From Ilumatobacteraceae bacterium (GTDB lineage Bacteria > Actinomycetota > Acidimicrobiia > Acidimicrobiales > Ilumatobacteraceae), in assembly GCA_025358075.1 (NCBI GenBank), contig JANYKU010000046.1:22881-86880 (forward strand): a DNA stretch of 64,000 nucleotides, in the 5' to 3' direction. Shown here piece by piece: positions 47,350 through 55,723 of this stretch. The notes beneath the pieces were generated by a model. It made no database searches. It worked only from the letters and a program-made list of their open reading frames with translations, and was not told the origin of the DNA. The translations under genes and the position numbers were made by a program. Position 1 is the first letter of the stretch; the number at the start of each line of letters is the position of its first letter.

Positions 47350-48735
47350 CTACGTCTGTGGTGGCAGCGACTGATATGCGTCGAGCAGCGCTGTCGCTCC
47401 CGAGTTGATCTTGGCCGTGATCTCGGCGGTCGGCGTCGCCGAGCCGCCGTAGATCGCCGAGCTCTGAGCGGGCTCGCCGCGATGCTCGTTGGCATAGGCA
47501 ACCGCCTCGGGAATGTCGTCGATCCAGGCATCGAGGACGCCCGCCTGAGTCTGCGGACGAGTGACGGCCATGTGCACCGCGCCTGGGTACTGCTGACCGT
47601 TGAGCCGCCATCCTTTGGCTCGCATCGCGTCGTTGACGTGGTAGATGTCGAACTCGTCAGAGGTGAACGAGAAGCAGAACGATGGGTTGCCAATGATGCG
47701 GAGCTCGGTCTGGGCGCGCACGGCGTCTTGCATCGCGTACGCCGTGTCGAAGATTCGCTTGGCGTACTTCAGGTACCCCTCGCGTCCGAGTGAGACCAGC
47801 GATGCCCACGTCGCCGCGAGCAAGCCGCTCGAGCGAGAACCGTCGATTCCGGGCGATGCATACTTGCCTCCCGACCAGTCGGTCATGAAGAAGTACTGAC
47901 CGTTGCGCAACTCCTTGTTGCGAAACATCAGGATCGACGTGCCCTTCACGCTGTAGCCGTACTTGTGCGTGTCGGCCGAGATCGTCGTGACGCCGGGATG
48001 GCGGAAGTCGAACACGGGGATGTCGAAGCCGAGCATCTCACCGAATGGCAACAAGAAGCCGCCGAGGCATCCGTCCACGTGCAGGCCCACACCGCGACGC
48101 ACCGCCAGAGCGGAAAGTTCCTCGATCGGGTCGATGGTCCCGTAGCCGTAGTTGCATGCGGATCCGATGATCGCTGCAGTGTTGGTATCGATCATCGAGG
48201 CCATCGCGTCGACGTCGACCTGAGCGGTGTCGGGCCGAACTGGCACGTGGCGCATCTCCATGCCCAACAAGTGGCATGCCTTGTCGAACGCCGGGTGGGC
48301 AGTCTCGGGCTTGACGATGTTCGCCCTGGCGATGCCGTTGCGGGTGGCCTGCTCGCGGTAGGCGAGCATGGCGTGAAGGATGCTGCCACTTCCACCGCTC
48401 GTGAGCATCCCACATGGGTCGCCGTCACTCGCCGCCGAGGCGTGCATCAAGTCGAGACCCATGGCGATGATCTCGCCCTCGAAGCGTGTTGCGCTGGGAC
48501 ACACGTCGCGCTGCAGCGCGTTCATGTGGCTGTACATGGAGTACGCCTCGCCCATGAACTCGTAGTGCTCGTGATCGCCGCAGTAGAACGAGCCGGAGGC
48601 CTTGCCTGTCTCCCACTTGGCGTCTTCGAGCTCGGCCATCTCGCGCAGCTCTTGAAGGATCACTGCCTTGTCGCGGCCTTCTGACGGCAGGCCACGCATC
48701 ACTGGATATCGATCGGCATACGGGTAGTAGGTCAT
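47350..48735 (-). CDS. PLP-dependent lyase, sphingosine-1-phosphate-lyase/group II decarboxylase family
   Basis: PLP enzyme of 461 residues. GKASGSFYCGDHEHYEF, TSGGSGSILHAMLAYRE, LHVDGCLGGFLLPF, the lysine K258 in SADTHKYGYSVKGTS, WSGGKYASPGIDGSRSSG and a domain ending QYPGAVHMAVTRPQTQ follow eukaryotic and bacterial S1P lyases step for step, more than glutamate decarboxylase. S1P lyases cleave the C2-C3 bond of phosphorylated amino alcohols, giving an aldehyde and phosphoethanolamine. ATG 48735 follows AAAGGAA. It lies 19 bases after the FGGY kinase gene, whose product could supply the phosphorylated substrate. Confidence 0.87.
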   Translation of the reverse strand: MTYYPYADRYPVMRGLPSEGRDKAVILQELREMAELEDAKWETGKASGSFYCGDHEHYEFMGEAYSMYSHMNALQRDVCPSATRFEGEIIAMGLDLMHASAASDGDPCGMLTSGGSGSILHAMLAYREQATRNGIARANIVKPETAHPAFDKACHLLGMEMRHVPVRPDTAQVDVDAMASMIDTNTAAIIGSACNYGYGTIDPIEELSALAVRRGVGLHVDGCLGGFLLPFGEMLGFDIPVFDFRHPGVTTISADTHKYGYSVKGTSILMFRNKELRNGQYFFMTDWSGGKYASPGIDGSRSSGLLAATWASLVSLGREGYLKYAKRIFDTAYAMQDAVRAQTELRIIGNPSFCFSFTSDEFDIYHVNDAMRAKGWRLNGQQYPGAVHMAVTRPQTQAGVLDAWIDDIPEAVAYANEHRGEPAQSSAIYGGSATPTAEITAKINSGATALLDAYQSLPPQT

Positions 48736-48754
48736 CGGGTTCCTTTGTCTGAGT

Positions 48755-50281
48755 TCATGAACGAAGGCGGGATATGGGTTCGGCGAGAATGGCATGCAGA
48801 TCGCGGTACACGGCCAGGCGCTCGTCCCAAAGTTCGCGGACGGAAGCGTCGGGCTCGTACCGGGCGCGGACGGGTACGAGCGCGGCGACCTCATCGAGGC
48901 TCAGCTGACCGGTGGCGATGAAGGCCATCAGGCCGGCGCCGCGGGCATTGGCATGAAGTGGGTTCTCCAGTTGCTCGATCGGCCGGCCGAGCACGTCGGC
49001 CATGATCGATGCCCAGAGATCCGACTGGGCGCCACCGCCAACAAACCGGATCGTCTCGAACGGTGCGCCGAGTGCGGCGGAGACCTCGTCGGTGAGCCAG
49101 CGCATCTGCATCGAGGTGCCCTCGAGCATGGCCCGGGCGACATCCGCGCTGGTCGTGTCCAACGAGATGCCGAGGAGTGCTCCCCGGTGCCGGGAGTCGG
49201 GCGCCGGAGCCTGTGCGCCGAACAACCACGGCAGAAACATGACCCCGCCCGAGCCCGCCGTCGACTCGCTCGCGAGGCGCAGCGCCTGCTCGAAGGCAAA
49301 CGGAGGGGGACCGTCACCAGGATCGCCCCCGGTTACCTGGCTCAGGGCAGCCTCCAGGATCCTCCCGCCGACGCCACCCTCGGCGACAACGTAGTAGCGG
49401 TCCTCGAGGGCGCTGGGCATGGTCACGATGAACCTGGACGTATCGACGTGCCGCACCGGATGATGAGCCACGAGCACACCCGTCGTGCCCATCATGATCG
49501 TTCCCTGGCCAACCTCGAACGCCCCCGAACCGAACGCGGCGGCGATGCTGTCGTTGGCACCGGTGACGACCTCCACGTCGCGGCGCAAGCCGAGCTGTTC
49601 GGCGACGTCGGCACGAACGGTGGCGAGCACCTGCAGCGAGCGGGTCAGCTCGGGAAGGCGGGTGGCGTCGATACCAGCGCGGTCGACGAGCTCGGCCGAC
49701 CAAGCTGCCGCTCCGAGCTGACGGTTGTCGGTGAGCGCGAACGGCATGGCCGAGTTCGCCGTTGCCGCGATCCTTCCGGTGAAACGGGCATTCAGGTAAT
49801 CCATCGGTTCCAGGTACGCAGCCGTACGGCGGTGGACGTCGCGGTCATGGTGGAACCACAAGATGTGCGAGAGGGAGATGCTCGGCCGGAAGCCGTGGAT
49901 CTCCTCCCAGCGCGAATTGATCATGTCGCCGTCATCGCCCGCCGTGAGCGCCTCGGTGTACTGCTCACCGCGCCGGTCGAACCACATGTGCAAGGGAGCG
50001 ACCGGCAGCCCCTTGGCATCGGCCGGGACGACCGACATCCATTGGCTGGTGACGCAGATGGACCGGACGCCGCCCGCAGCGGTTCGGCCCGCAGCGTCGA
50101 GCGCTTGGCGACAGGCGGTGAGCGTCGACGCCCAAATGACCTCGGGATCCTGCTCGGCGAGCCCACCTTTGCCATACGTCGTCGGCAGGCGCATGAGCCC
50201 GGAGCCGACCACATCGCCAGCGGGTGAGATCACTGAGGCCTTGCACGCTGTGCTGCCGAGATCGACGGCCAGCGCGTTCAT
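48755..50281 (-). CDS. FGGY-family carbohydrate/polyol kinase
   Basis: ATP-dependent kinase of 508 residues. N-terminal NALAVDLGSTACKASV, the FGGY-type GANDSIAAAFGSGAF, a late RFVGGGAQSDLWASIMADV signature and NARGAGLMAF. Closest in pattern to xylulokinases, but the substrate of FGGY enzymes cannot be read from motifs; erythritol, ribitol, glycerol or other polyols are possible. ATG at 50281 overlaps the TetR stop by 4 bases; the longer open frame into tetR is spurious. Confidence 0.91.
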   Translation of the reverse strand: MNALAVDLGSTACKASVISPAGDVVGSGLMRLPTTYGKGGLAEQDPEVIWASTLTACRQALDAAGRTAAGGVRSICVTSQWMSVVPADAKGLPVAPLHMWFDRRGEQYTEALTAGDDGDMINSRWEEIHGFRPSISLSHILWFHHDRDVHRRTAAYLEPMDYLNARFTGRIAATANSAMPFALTDNRQLGAAAWSAELVDRAGIDATRLPELTRSLQVLATVRADVAEQLGLRRDVEVVTGANDSIAAAFGSGAFEVGQGTIMMGTTGVLVAHHPVRHVDTSRFIVTMPSALEDRYYVVAEGGVGGRILEAALSQVTGGDPGDGPPPFAFEQALRLASESTAGSGGVMFLPWLFGAQAPAPDSRHRGALLGISLDTTSADVARAMLEGTSMQMRWLTDEVSAALGAPFETIRFVGGGAQSDLWASIMADVLGRPIEQLENPLHANARGAGLMAFIATGQLSLDEVAALVPVRARYEPDASVRELWDERLAVYRDLHAILAEPISRLRS

Positions 50282-50925
50282 TGCACGGCGTACCGTTCGA
50301 GATAGCCCACGACTGCGGAAACCGTCTCGCGAACGATTTCGCGGTCGCCGGCCGGATCGATGCGGAATGCCAGATCGAGCCCCTTGTCGATGATGCCGAT
50401 CACCATGTGCAGCGCCAGCTCGGGGTTGACACCGACGAGATCGAGACCGTGACGACTGAGGCGCCGATAGGCGGCGGTGGCACCGGCGAGATCGTGCTCG
50501 CGGTTGACCTCGATCATCGCGGTGCTCTGGAAGCGCGAGAACCACAGCACGCGAAAACCGGACTCTACCTGGTAGAAGACGAAGAGCGCGTCGACGACCG
50601 CGCCCAACACCTCTCGCCAGTCGTCGTCGGGTCGGGCGTCGTGCACGGCCTCGGCGATCGGGGTCACCTTGTCGAGGCTTCTGGTGACGATCTCGTCGAA
50701 GATCGATTCGCGGTTGGGGAAGAAGTCGTAGAGCCATCCGATCGAGACGCCCGAAGCCTTGGCGATCATCCCCGTGGTGATGGCCTCGGGCCCGAGCTGA
50801 TCGATCAAGAGCGCTGCGGTGTCGAGCACGGTTTCGACGCGGCGCCGGCTGCGCGCCTGTGTGGGCACGCGCCGACGAGTGCTCTTCGGAGGTTCGAGGA
50901 GCGCCAGGATCGACTGCTCGGTCAA
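50278..50925 (-). CDS. TetR-family transcriptional regulator
   Basis: Repressor-type protein of 215 residues. N-terminal helix-turn-helix: RRRVETVLDTAALLIDQLG, ITTGMIAKASGVSIGWLYDFF, PNRESIFDEIV. The C-terminal ligand-binding domain is helical and unassigned. TTG start. It is first in a minus-strand operon with kinase and lyase, divergent from an ABC importer. The palindrome at 50953-50973 is its most likely operator. Confidence 0.92.
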   Translation of the reverse strand: MTEQSILALLEPPKSTRRRVPTQARSRRRVETVLDTAALLIDQLGPEAITTGMIAKASGVSIGWLYDFFPNRESIFDEIVTRSLDKVTPIAEAVHDARPDDDWREVLGAVVDALFVFYQVESGFRVLWFSRFQSTAMIEVNREHDLAGATAAYRRLSRHGLDLVGVNPELALHMVIGIIDKGLDLAFRIDPAGDREIVRETVSAVVGYLERYAVQ

Positions 50926-50949
50926 GGTCGCCCGCCTCGAACTTCGCCA

Positions 50950-50978
50950 TTGAACCCGAGCCGCATTCGGGTTATTCT
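50950..50978 (+). promoter_or_regulatory. Probable promoter of the ABC importer operon
   Basis: TTGAAC (50950-50955), 17-base spacer, TATTCT (50973-50978). Spacing is ideal and both boxes match sigma-70 consensus at four of six positions. It would give a leader of about 100 bases before the GTG at 51087. Confidence 0.55.
50953..50973. promoter_or_regulatory. Probable TetR operator: perfect inverted repeat
   Basis: AACCCGA, spacer GCCGCAT, TCGGGTT. Both arms match at all seven positions. It fills the space between the promoter boxes and overlaps both, where a bound TetR dimer would block RNA polymerase. It lies 27 bases upstream of the tetR start, so could also give autoregulation. Confidence 0.6.
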
Positions 50979-51010
50979 GCCACGGAAGTCGACGCGCTTC
51001 ATCAAACCTG

Positions 51011-51026
51011 GGGGTACCGGGGTACC
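51011..51026. repeat. Tandem 8-bp repeat
   Basis: GGGGTACC occurs twice without a gap in the leader of the importer operon. Each copy carries a GGTACC palindrome. Function unknown. Confidence 0.4.
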
Positions 51027-51086
51027 GGAGCAGCGACGATCACCGGGGAGGCGGCCACCGCCGCGATCACACAGGGGGAACGACAA

Positions 51087-52820
51087 GTGCGTCGACACGT
51101 TGAAGGTCGGAACTGGTCAAAGGTCGTCGCGTTCATCGCTGTCGGGGCGATCATCGTGGCGTCGTGCGGCAGCAGCAAGAAGTCGGCAACGACTGCGGCG
51201 CCAACTGGCACAGGCAGCCAGAGCACGACCGCTCCGAGTGGAACCACCGCTCCGAGTGGAACCACCGCTCCTGCCGGAACCAATGCGCCATCGGGCGGTG
51301 CTCACGAGCTCGTCATCGACCGCGACATGGACATCAACTCGCTCGACATCAGCGCCAGCTACTGCGACACGTGCCAGATCTTCAACACCGCGGTCTACGA
51401 GACGCTCATCACCGTCGACCCGGCCGATCCCAACAAGCTGCTGCCTCGCCTGGCCACGAGCTGGCAAGCCAACACCGACAACACCGTGTTCACGTTCAAG
51501 CTCGACCCGGCGGCCAAGTTCGCCGACGGCTCGCAGGTCGAAGCCAAGGACGTGAAGTTCTCATGGCAGCGCCTTGGGAATCTGAAGGGATCGGCTTCCT
51601 ACCTGATGGCGGGCATGAAGAGCATCGACGACTCCGACCCGACCACCGTGGTCATCACGTTCGACGCGCCCAACTCGGCGTTCTTGCCGATCGTCGCGGC
51701 CAGCTACCTCGGCATCATCAACAGCGATGTCGCCACGGCACAAGGTGCGACCGACGCAGCCGACGCCGCCACGGCCGACAAGGCCGGCGATTGGTTCCTT
51801 GCCCACTCGGCGGGAAGCGGTCCCTACCAGTTGGAGTCGTACACGCAGGGCGACAAGCTGGTGCTGACCCGCAACGACAAGTACTGGGGCGCGAAGAAGC
51901 CGGCGTTCCCACGGGTCACGATCGCCGAGGTGAAGGACTCGTCGTCACAGCTGCAGCAGCTGCAATCGGGCGACGCTGACATCTCCATGCAGATCTCGGT
52001 CGACGCGGTCGGGCAGTTGCAGGGGAACGCCGACGTGACCACGAAGATCGTCGATTCGTACAACTACGTGTACATCGCCCTCAGCCCGGGCGCGGCGGGC
52101 GGCGAGAAGCTGCAAGACGTCACGGTTCGCAAGGCGATCAAAGAGGCCATCGACTACGACGGCGCGATCCAAGCGCTGGTGGCGGGCAAGGGCAAGAAGC
52201 AGGCATCGCCGATCCCCAACGGGTTCATCGGTAGTGCGGGACTGCCACTGCCCGAGTACAACCTCGACGACGCCAAGAAGCTGTTGAGCGCCGCCGGGCT
52301 CGCCGATGGGTTCGAGCTCGACGCGACGTACCCCGATGCCAACGTGTACGGCGTCGACTTCAACCTGATGATGCAGAAGATCCAGCAGGATCTCGCCAAG
52401 GTCAAGATCAACCTCAAGCTGACCCCGATCCAGTTCACCGATTGGATCACGCGGATCAATGCCAAGGGAATCCCGGTCACCGCTGTGTACTTCGCGCCCG
52501 ACCACACCGACACCAGCCAGTACATCCAGTACTTCGGGTTGATTCCCAACTCCTTCTGGGCCGGCAGCGCCGGAGGCGGGGCAGCCGGCAAGCCAATGGA
52601 CAACCCGAAGGAATCCGATCTGTTGAAGCAGGCCCTCGGGTCGTCGGGCGATGCCAAGGCCAAGGCATACACCGACGCCGGCCAGCAGATGATCGACGAC
52701 GAGATCATCATTCCCATCGTCAACACGCAGCTTGTGCTGGCCTCGCGGACCAACATCACCGGCATGCACTACAGCGCCTGTTGCAACTTGGATCTGGGTT
52801 TGCTCGGTCTCGCCGGCTGA
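51087..52820 (+). CDS. Peptide/opine-type ABC substrate-binding lipoprotein (SBP_bac_5)
   Basis: Extracytoplasmic binding lipoprotein of 577 residues. A basic start and hydrophobic helix end in the lipobox VASC (Cys27 region), so Lgt would lipidate it. A Thr/Pro/Ser-rich linker with repeats follows, then a family-5 solute-binding domain (FNTAVYETLITVDP, SWQANTDNTVFTFKL, SGPYQLESYTQGDKLVLTRN). GTG 51087 follows AGGGGGA. Family members bind oligopeptides, opines, nickel chelates or oligosaccharides. First gene of the importer operon. Confidence 0.91.
   Translation: MRRHVEGRNWSKVVAFIAVGAIIVASCGSSKKSATTAAPTGTGSQSTTAPSGTTAPSGTTAPAGTNAPSGGAHELVIDRDMDINSLDISASYCDTCQIFNTAVYETLITVDPADPNKLLPRLATSWQANTDNTVFTFKLDPAAKFADGSQVEAKDVKFSWQRLGNLKGSASYLMAGMKSIDDSDPTTVVITFDAPNSAFLPIVAASYLGIINSDVATAQGATDAADAATADKAGDWFLAHSAGSGPYQLESYTQGDKLVLTRNDKYWGAKKPAFPRVTIAEVKDSSSQLQQLQSGDADISMQISVDAVGQLQGNADVTTKIVDSYNYVYIALSPGAAGGEKLQDVTVRKAIKEAIDYDGAIQALVAGKGKKQASPIPNGFIGSAGLPLPEYNLDDAKKLLSAAGLADGFELDATYPDANVYGVDFNLMMQKIQQDLAKVKINLKLTPIQFTDWITRINAKGIPVTAVYFAPDHTDTSQYIQYFGLIPNSFWAGSAGGGAAGKPMDNPKESDLLKQALGSSGDAKAKAYTDAGQQMIDDEIIIPIVNTQLVLASRTNITGMHYSACCNLDLGLLGLAG
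51231..51284 (+). repeat. In-frame 18-bp tandem repeats in lipoprotein linker
   Basis: Two identical 18-base copies (51231-51248, 51249-51266) and a third, diverged copy (51267-51284) encode APSGTT-type hexapeptides. They would let the linker vary in length by slippage. Confidence 0.7.
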
Positions 52821-52845
52821 CCAGCACGCCTGGCAGTCTTCCATC

Positions 52846-53859
52846 GTGAGGCGGTTCATCGTTCGTCGAGTCGCGGCCATGCCCTTCCTGCTGCTCGGGA
52901 TCGTCACGATCGCGTTCTGCATCTCGCGGTTGATCCCGGCCGATCCGCTGGCGTCGATCGTGGGCGTGCGGCAGATGGCCAATCCGACCATCGTGGCCGC
53001 GGCCAGGCAGAAGTGGGGGCTCAACGGCTCGATCCTCGAGCAGTACTGGGTCTTCCTCAAGAACCTCGTCAGGGGCGATCTCGGCATCTCTTTCCGCACA
53101 CGCAAACCGGTCACTCACGATCTGCTCGACCGGTTGCCGGCCACGCTCGAGTTGGCCGTCGGCGCGTTGGTCGTCGGCGGGGTCGGCGGAGTTGCACTCG
53201 GCGCATACGCGGCGAGCAAGAAGGACAAGATGGCCGACCACCTCAGCCGCGGCTTTTCGTTGCTCGGCTCGTCGTTGCCGGTGTTCTGGATCGGTCTCGT
53301 CTTCTTGTTCGTGCTGTACGCCCGTCTCGGGTGGTTTCCGGGCCCGGGTCGTTTGCCGCCTCGCACCAAACCGCCCGGCCACGTCACCGGCTTCTACACG
53401 ATCGACTCCCTGCTCGACGGCAACTTCACGCTGTTCCGTCAGTGTCTCTGGCGTCTGGTGCTCCCGTGCTTCGTGCTCGGCTGGGCGTACATGGGTCAGC
53501 TGTCGCGCCTGGTTCGAGCAGCGATGCTCGACGAGATCAACTCCGACTACGTGCGCACGGCACGGGCCAAGGGCCTCGCCGAGCGGCTGGTGATGCGTCG
53601 ACATGTCCTACGCAACGCGTGGTTGCCGACGTTGACCATCCTCGGTTTCTCGTTCGCCCAGTTGCTCACAGCGTCGGTGCTGACGGAAACGATCTTTCAG
53701 TGGAACGGGATCGGCTCGTACGCGGTGCAGTCGGCGAACACGCTCGACTTCCCCGGGATCAACGGAGTCTCGCTGTTCGCCGGCCTCGCCTTCCTGCTGG
53801 CCAACTTGGCCACCGACGTGCTCTATGCCGTCGCTGATCCGAAGATCCGATTGGCATGA
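52846..53859 (+). CDS. ABC transporter permease, DppB-like
   Basis: Inner-membrane subunit of 337 residues with about six helices, an N-terminal VRRFIVRRVAAMPFLLLG anchor and the EAA loop DYVRTARAKGLAERLVMRRHV. Matches DppB/OppB. GTG 52846 lies 25 bases after the lipoprotein. Its stop overlaps the DppC-like start by 4 bases. Confidence 0.92.
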   Translation: MRRFIVRRVAAMPFLLLGIVTIAFCISRLIPADPLASIVGVRQMANPTIVAAARQKWGLNGSILEQYWVFLKNLVRGDLGISFRTRKPVTHDLLDRLPATLELAVGALVVGGVGGVALGAYAASKKDKMADHLSRGFSLLGSSLPVFWIGLVFLFVLYARLGWFPGPGRLPPRTKPPGHVTGFYTIDSLLDGNFTLFRQCLWRLVLPCFVLGWAYMGQLSRLVRAAMLDEINSDYVRTARAKGLAERLVMRRHVLRNAWLPTLTILGFSFAQLLTASVLTETIFQWNGIGSYAVQSANTLDFPGINGVSLFAGLAFLLANLATDVLYAVADPKIRLA

Positions 53860-54725
53860 GCTTGCTCTCGACCGCGCCACGGCTGCTCGTCGACGTCGCA
53901 CCACGGTCGACGTGGAAGTCGCCGTGGAAGCGCGTCACGGTGATCGCCGGCATGACCGTCACCTCGTTCTGGCTCGTTGTACTGATCACCCTTTCCTGGT
54001 GGGCTCCGTACAAGCCCCTCGACGCCGTGGGCGGGCGACTGCAGGCACCGAGCTGGCACCACCTGTTCGGAACCGACGCGCTGAGCCGCGACGTGTTCAC
54101 ACGCACGCTCTACGGTGCGCGTCAAACGCTTCCGGTCTCCGTCGGGGTCATCGTGTGTGCGGTCACCATCGGCACGGTCCTCGGCTCGCTCGCCGGGTTC
54201 TTCGGTGGCTGGATCGAAAGCGTCGTCATGCGCCTCGTCGACGTTACCTTGGCCTTTCCACCGATCTTCCTCGCCATGGCGGTCGCCGCGGCCCTCGGCC
54301 CCGGTCTGCAGAACGCGTTCTTCGCGATGGTGATCGTGTGGTGGCCGATCTATGCCCGGCTGATACGTGGCCAGGTGCAGGCGGTCAAGCACCGCGACCA
54401 CATCCAGGCGGCCGTGTCGATCGGTGCGACGCGGTGGAGGATCCTGCGCAAGCACGTTCTGCCACTGTCGTTCACGCCGGCGCTGATCAACGCCACGCTC
54501 GACCTCGGCCAGGTCGTCATCCTCACCGCCACGCTCAGCTTCCTGGGTCTTGGCGCCAAGCCACCCTCCCCAGAGTGGGGGGCGATGATCACCGACGGCG
54601 CCCAGTTCTTCTATCAGTGGTGGGTCGCGGTCGCCCCTGGCATCGCCATCCTCACCGTGGCGATGTCGTTCAACTTCCTCGGCGATGGTCTGCGCGACGC
54701 CCTCGACGTGAGGGCGAAGCGGTGA
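53856..54725 (+). CDS. ABC transporter permease, DppC-like
   Basis: Second membrane subunit of 289 residues with an N-terminal helix, HHLFGTDALSRDVFTRTLYG typical of DppC/OppC, and the EAA loop IQAAVSIGATRWRILRKHVL. Overlaps both neighbours (ATGA upstream, GTGA downstream). Confidence 0.92.
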   Translation: MSLLSTAPRLLVDVAPRSTWKSPWKRVTVIAGMTVTSFWLVVLITLSWWAPYKPLDAVGGRLQAPSWHHLFGTDALSRDVFTRTLYGARQTLPVSVGVIVCAVTIGTVLGSLAGFFGGWIESVVMRLVDVTLAFPPIFLAMAVAAALGPGLQNAFFAMVIVWWPIYARLIRGQVQAVKHRDHIQAAVSIGATRWRILRKHVLPLSFTPALINATLDLGQVVILTATLSFLGLGAKPPSPEWGAMITDGAQFFYQWWVAVAPGIAILTVAMSFNFLGDGLRDALDVRAKR

Positions 54726-55723
54726 GCGATCTGACGACGCCTCCACTGTTGGAGATTCGTGACCTGCACGTGCGATTCGCCGTCCGCAACGGACAGGTGC
54801 ACGCCGTGCGCGGCCTCGACCTGACCGTGCATCGCGGTGAGGTCGCCGCGGTCGTCGGCGAATCCGGCTCGGGCAAGAGTGCCTCCATGCTGGCGACCCT
54901 TGGTTTGCTCGACATCAATGCGTCAGCTTCGGGCTCGGTGCGATTCGACGGCACCGAGCTGTTGGGGGCACCACCGCCGGTGTTGCGATCGATACGCGGA
55001 GGTCGAATCGGCATGATCTTCCAAGACCCGATGACCTCGTTGAACCCGGTGCTGGACATCCGCCGCCAGATCGCCGAAGCCGTCATCACGCACCGGCAGG
55101 TCAGCCCACGGCAAGCGGAGTCCAAAGCGGTCGAGCTCCTGGAGATGGTGTCGTTCCCGGATGCCGTCCGGCGGGCGAGGTCGTATCCACACGAGTTGTC
55201 CGGTGGTATGCGCCAGCGGGTGATGATCGCTATGGCGCTGGCCAACGACCCCGACATCCTCATCGCCGACGAGCCGACCACCGCCCTCGATGTCACGGTG
55301 CAGGCACAGATCCTCGATCTGCTGCGGTCGCTGCGCCAGTCGCGCGAGCTGGCCATCGTGCTGATCACACACGACCTCGGTGTCGTCGCCGGCCTTGCCG
55401 ACACGGTGAACGTGATGTATGCCGGTCGCATCGCCGAGTCGGGCCCCGTGGTCGACATCTTCCATCGCCCCCAACACCCGTACACCATCGGCCTCCTCGC
55501 CTCGTTGCCGCGACTTGATCGACCGGATCGAGAGCTCACCCCGATTGGTGGTGTCCCCCCGAGGCTCTACGAGGAGCCCGAGGGTTGCTCGTTCGCGCCG
55601 CGCTGTCGCTACGCGGTCGAGGCATGCCACGAGGTCGAACCCCCACTCGAGCGCGTCGAAGCGTCGATGGTTGCCTGCAGCGTGTTGCCGATGAGATCAA
55701 GAACGGCGGAGGGCTCGCTGTGA
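54722..55723 (+). CDS. ABC transporter ATP-binding protein, DppD-like
   Basis: ATPase of 333 residues. Walker A VVGESGSGKSASM, Q-loop IFQDPMTSLNPV, signature LSGGMRQRVMIAM, Walker B IADEPTTALDVT. The C-terminal cysteine-containing oligopeptide-transport domain (CSFAPRCRYAVEACH) is present and in DppD proteins binds an iron-sulfur cluster or zinc. GTG start. Confidence 0.92.
   Translation: MSDLTTPPLLEIRDLHVRFAVRNGQVHAVRGLDLTVHRGEVAAVVGESGSGKSASMLATLGLLDINASASGSVRFDGTELLGAPPPVLRSIRGGRIGMIFQDPMTSLNPVLDIRRQIAEAVITHRQVSPRQAESKAVELLEMVSFPDAVRRARSYPHELSGGMRQRVMIAMALANDPDILIADEPTTALDVTVQAQILDLLRSLRQSRELAIVLITHDLGVVAGLADTVNVMYAGRIAESGPVVDIFHRPQHPYTIGLLASLPRLDRPDRELTPIGGVPPRLYEEPEGCSFAPRCRYAVEACHEVEPPLERVEASMVACSVLPMRSRTAEGSL

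Noticed and set aside
50282..50950. N-terminal extension of the FGGY kinase frame
   Set aside because: It runs out of frame through tetR; the conserved kinase N-terminus begins at the ATG at 50281.
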